Shown: positions 50,594-51,561 of the stretch, piece after piece | How positions within the stretch are numbered: the stretch's first letter is position 1 | Layout: each line of letters starts with the position of its first letter | Origin: JAGOUB01 sp964640945 | Lineage (GTDB): Bacteria > Patescibacteriota > Gracilibacteria > Peribacterales > Peribacteraceae | DNA length: 51,561 bases | NCBI GenBank assembly: GCA_964640945.1 | Contig: CAZXIV010000005.1 | Span: forward strand, 1 to 51,561 | Reading direction: 5' to 3' | Notes under the pieces: model-generated | What the model was told of the DNA's origin: nothing | Database searches by the model: none | What the model saw: only the letters and a program-made list of their open reading frames with translations | Translations under genes and position numbers: made by a program

Positions 50594-51055
50594 ATGATCC
50601 TCCAGCTGACGGGACAGAAGACTGGTAACAACCAACCCCCTGCCTTCGGCGCCCAACACCTCGACCAGCTACTTCAGGAAGCTGCCACGCTCACACCGAA
50701 GCACCCGCTACTCATCGCGGTGGCGCACAGCTGCTGGCACGATCTCGACCACAGCAGTGGCTGGCGACAGCATAGCACGGTGTTCATGTCCTTTTTCTCG
50801 CCCCGGCGCGAGCCGACCGCACGTGTCACCCTAACGATCGGCGACCTGGTGATCTACAACGGGGTCTGCGACATCGGCACCCTCTATTGGCATCATATCG
50901 ACTGGTCATGGCTGTCCGGCGACATCCGCCTCTGCCTCAATGAGCAAGAGGAATACCTCGTGCCGCAGCGGCATATCCTGCAACGCACGGACATGAAATG
51001 CGTGCTGTTCCACCCCCGGATCCAGCTCGTCCAACGAGAAGCCATCCTGGCGTGA
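50594..51055 (+). CDS. Hypothetical protein, 153 aa
   Basis: Not recognised. Soluble, with several Trp/His residues (HSCWHDLDHSSGW, LYWHHIDWSWLSGD) and a beta-rich middle (ARVTLTIGDLVIYNGV). No signal peptide. GGAG lies 7 nt before the ATG. It stands alone between the ribosomal operon promoter and a strong terminator. A small hairpin (TGCCGC/GCGGCA) precedes it by about 45 nt. Confidence 0.6.
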   Translation: MILQLTGQKTGNNQPPAFGAQHLDQLLQEAATLTPKHPLLIAVAHSCWHDLDHSSGWRQHSTVFMSFFSPRREPTARVTLTIGDLVIYNGVCDIGTLYWHHIDWSWLSGDIRLCLNEQEEYLVPQRHILQRTDMKCVLFHPRIQLVQREAILA

Positions 51056-51082
51056 CCCCGTCACGCCTCCAACAACACCCCG

Positions 51083-51108
51083 CCGGCGACCTCATGGTCG
51101 CCGGTTTT
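51083..51108 (+). terminator. Terminator after the 50594 gene
   Basis: CCGGCGACC-TCAT-GGTCGCCGG, a perfect 9-bp stem, then TTTTCT, 28 nt beyond the stop. Confidence 0.9.
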
Positions 51109-51119
51109 CTGTCCAAAGC

Positions 51120-51316
51120 TTTTTAGGCCAGGGATGATATAGAGCCCACGAATACACGATTAAAACACGCTACCAACCGAGGTTATAGAGCGATGGCCGC
51201 GGATTCCCGCAGACGCACAGGTGCCAAACGATTGCCTGGGATGAACAGACAGAGTGGTGTCGACTGCGACGACGGACACCGGCCGGAATCGGCTCCCTCC
51301 GGGCCGGTCTGTTTTT
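51120..51316 (+). promoter_or_regulatory. Structured leader or small RNA upstream of lysS, ending in a terminator
   Basis: ACCGGCC (51278-51284) pairs with GGCCGGT (51302-51308), followed by CTGTTTTT, an intrinsic terminator. About 30 nt upstream is AGAGTGGTGTCG, which weakly resembles the T-box antiterminator consensus AGGGTGGNACCGCG. A T-box upstream of an aminoacyl-tRNA synthetase would make sense. However, stem I and the specifier are not recognisable, and lysS appears to have its own start-proximal -10. No gene is seen in 51056-51358. Confidence 0.3.
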
Positions 51317-51358
51317 GTCGTGATGCAGGCGCGCTCCGATTTCGGTAGGCTAGTGGCC

Positions 51359-51561
51359 ATGGATGAAATCCGTCACGCCAAGGCCGCCAAACTCCGCGCT
51401 CAAGGAGCTATCCCCTACGCCGCCAAGTTTGATCGCACGCACACCTCGGCCCAGGCCCGAGACGAAAAGGAGGGCCAAGTGATGAACGTTGCCGGCCGTG
51501 TGATGCTGATGCGCGAAATGGGCAAGGTCACGTTCCTGACGCTGCAAGACCACACCGGCCC
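51359..51561 (+). CDS. lysS: Lysyl-tRNA synthetase class II, N-terminal fragment
   Basis: Truncated by the window edge; 67 residues visible. The start MDEIRHAKAAKLRAQGAIPYAAKFDRTH and the OB-fold strand VMNVAGRVMLMREMGKVTFLTLQDHTG match the anticodon-binding domain of class II LysRS. It charges tRNA-Lys. TAGGCT (51346-51351) lies 7 nt before the ATG, again predicting a leaderless transcript. Confidence 0.9.
   Translation, partial: MDEIRHAKAAKLRAQGAIPYAAKFDRTHTSAQARDEKEGQVMNVAGRVMLMREMGKVTFLTLQDHTG

Noticed and set aside
51120..51316. Confident T-box riboswitch for lysS
   Set aside because: Only a weak match to the antiterminator motif; no clear stem I or lysine specifier, and lysS has its own start-proximal -10. 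Listed at low confidence only.

Overview
The window looks like a chromosomal segment of a Patescibacteria (CPR)-type bacterium. It has high GC by eye, very short intergenic gaps and many ATGA/TGATG overlaps. The spc ribosomal cluster has no rpmD (L30) after rpsE, and absence of L30 is a known CPR-wide trait. Several ribosomal proteins carry Ala/Lys/Pro-rich tails. The phylum call is an inference; no rRNA is present to test it.

Layout. 1-5520 (+): end of adk, map, then infA-rpmJ-rpsM-rpsK-rpsD-rpoA-rplQ-rplM-rpsI. 5647-8346 (-): a caspase-like protein with a disordered N-terminus and a hypothetical protein. 8456-11116: a possible small integrated island between a decayed tRNA 3' end and an intact tRNA-Thr(CGT), carrying a radical-SAM-like protein and an eukaryotic-type kinase-like protein with a frameshifted 5' end. 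11.1-24.6 kb: dprA, a membrane protein, slipin, tpiA, a second caspase-like gene with a coupled small gene, rpiB, rpe, a DUF192 lipoprotein, ftsH, tRNA-Leu(GAG), and a lipid-linked operon (PHP, YqeG-type HAD, PgsA-type, Fe-ADH). 24.6-31.9 kb: ligA (-), an EEP phosphatase, a second CDP-alcohol phosphatidyltransferase, an HTTM protein, a chorismate-mutase-like small protein and a class A PBP. 31.9-37.4 kb: an AT-rich mosaic block. In it a TrmB-like membrane regulator and a histidine kinase share the same extracytoplasmic sensor domain with an EF-hand-like loop, and they flank a decayed third copy of that sensor and an aldehyde-dehydrogenase fusion. 37.7-41.3 kb: a PHP exonuclease/phosphatase, a nucleotidyltransferase-fold protein, a CAP-domain protein and a hypothetical. 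41.4-50.2 kb (-): rplC down to rpsE, the other half of the ribosomal superoperon, inverted and about 36 kb away from its partner. The window ends with a hypothetical gene and the start of lysS (class II).

Most notable signals. (1) Two paralogous caspase-like proteins (His/Cys 43-44 residues apart) at distant loci have near-identical promoters, TTGNNN-N17-TATAMTAAAGAGAAA. (2) The sensor-module mosaic sits at 32.9-36.7 kb, with base-composition breakpoints inside two genes at domain boundaries and a pseudogene copy of the sensor between them. (3) Many non-operonic genes have a -10-like hexamer exactly 6-8 nt before the start codon, which predicts leaderless mRNAs. The ribosomal-protein genes instead lack Shine-Dalgarno sequences and are often preceded by polypyrimidine tracts. 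(4) L36 and IF-1 have unusual insertions or extensions, and S11 lacks the Asn-Gly isoaspartate site.
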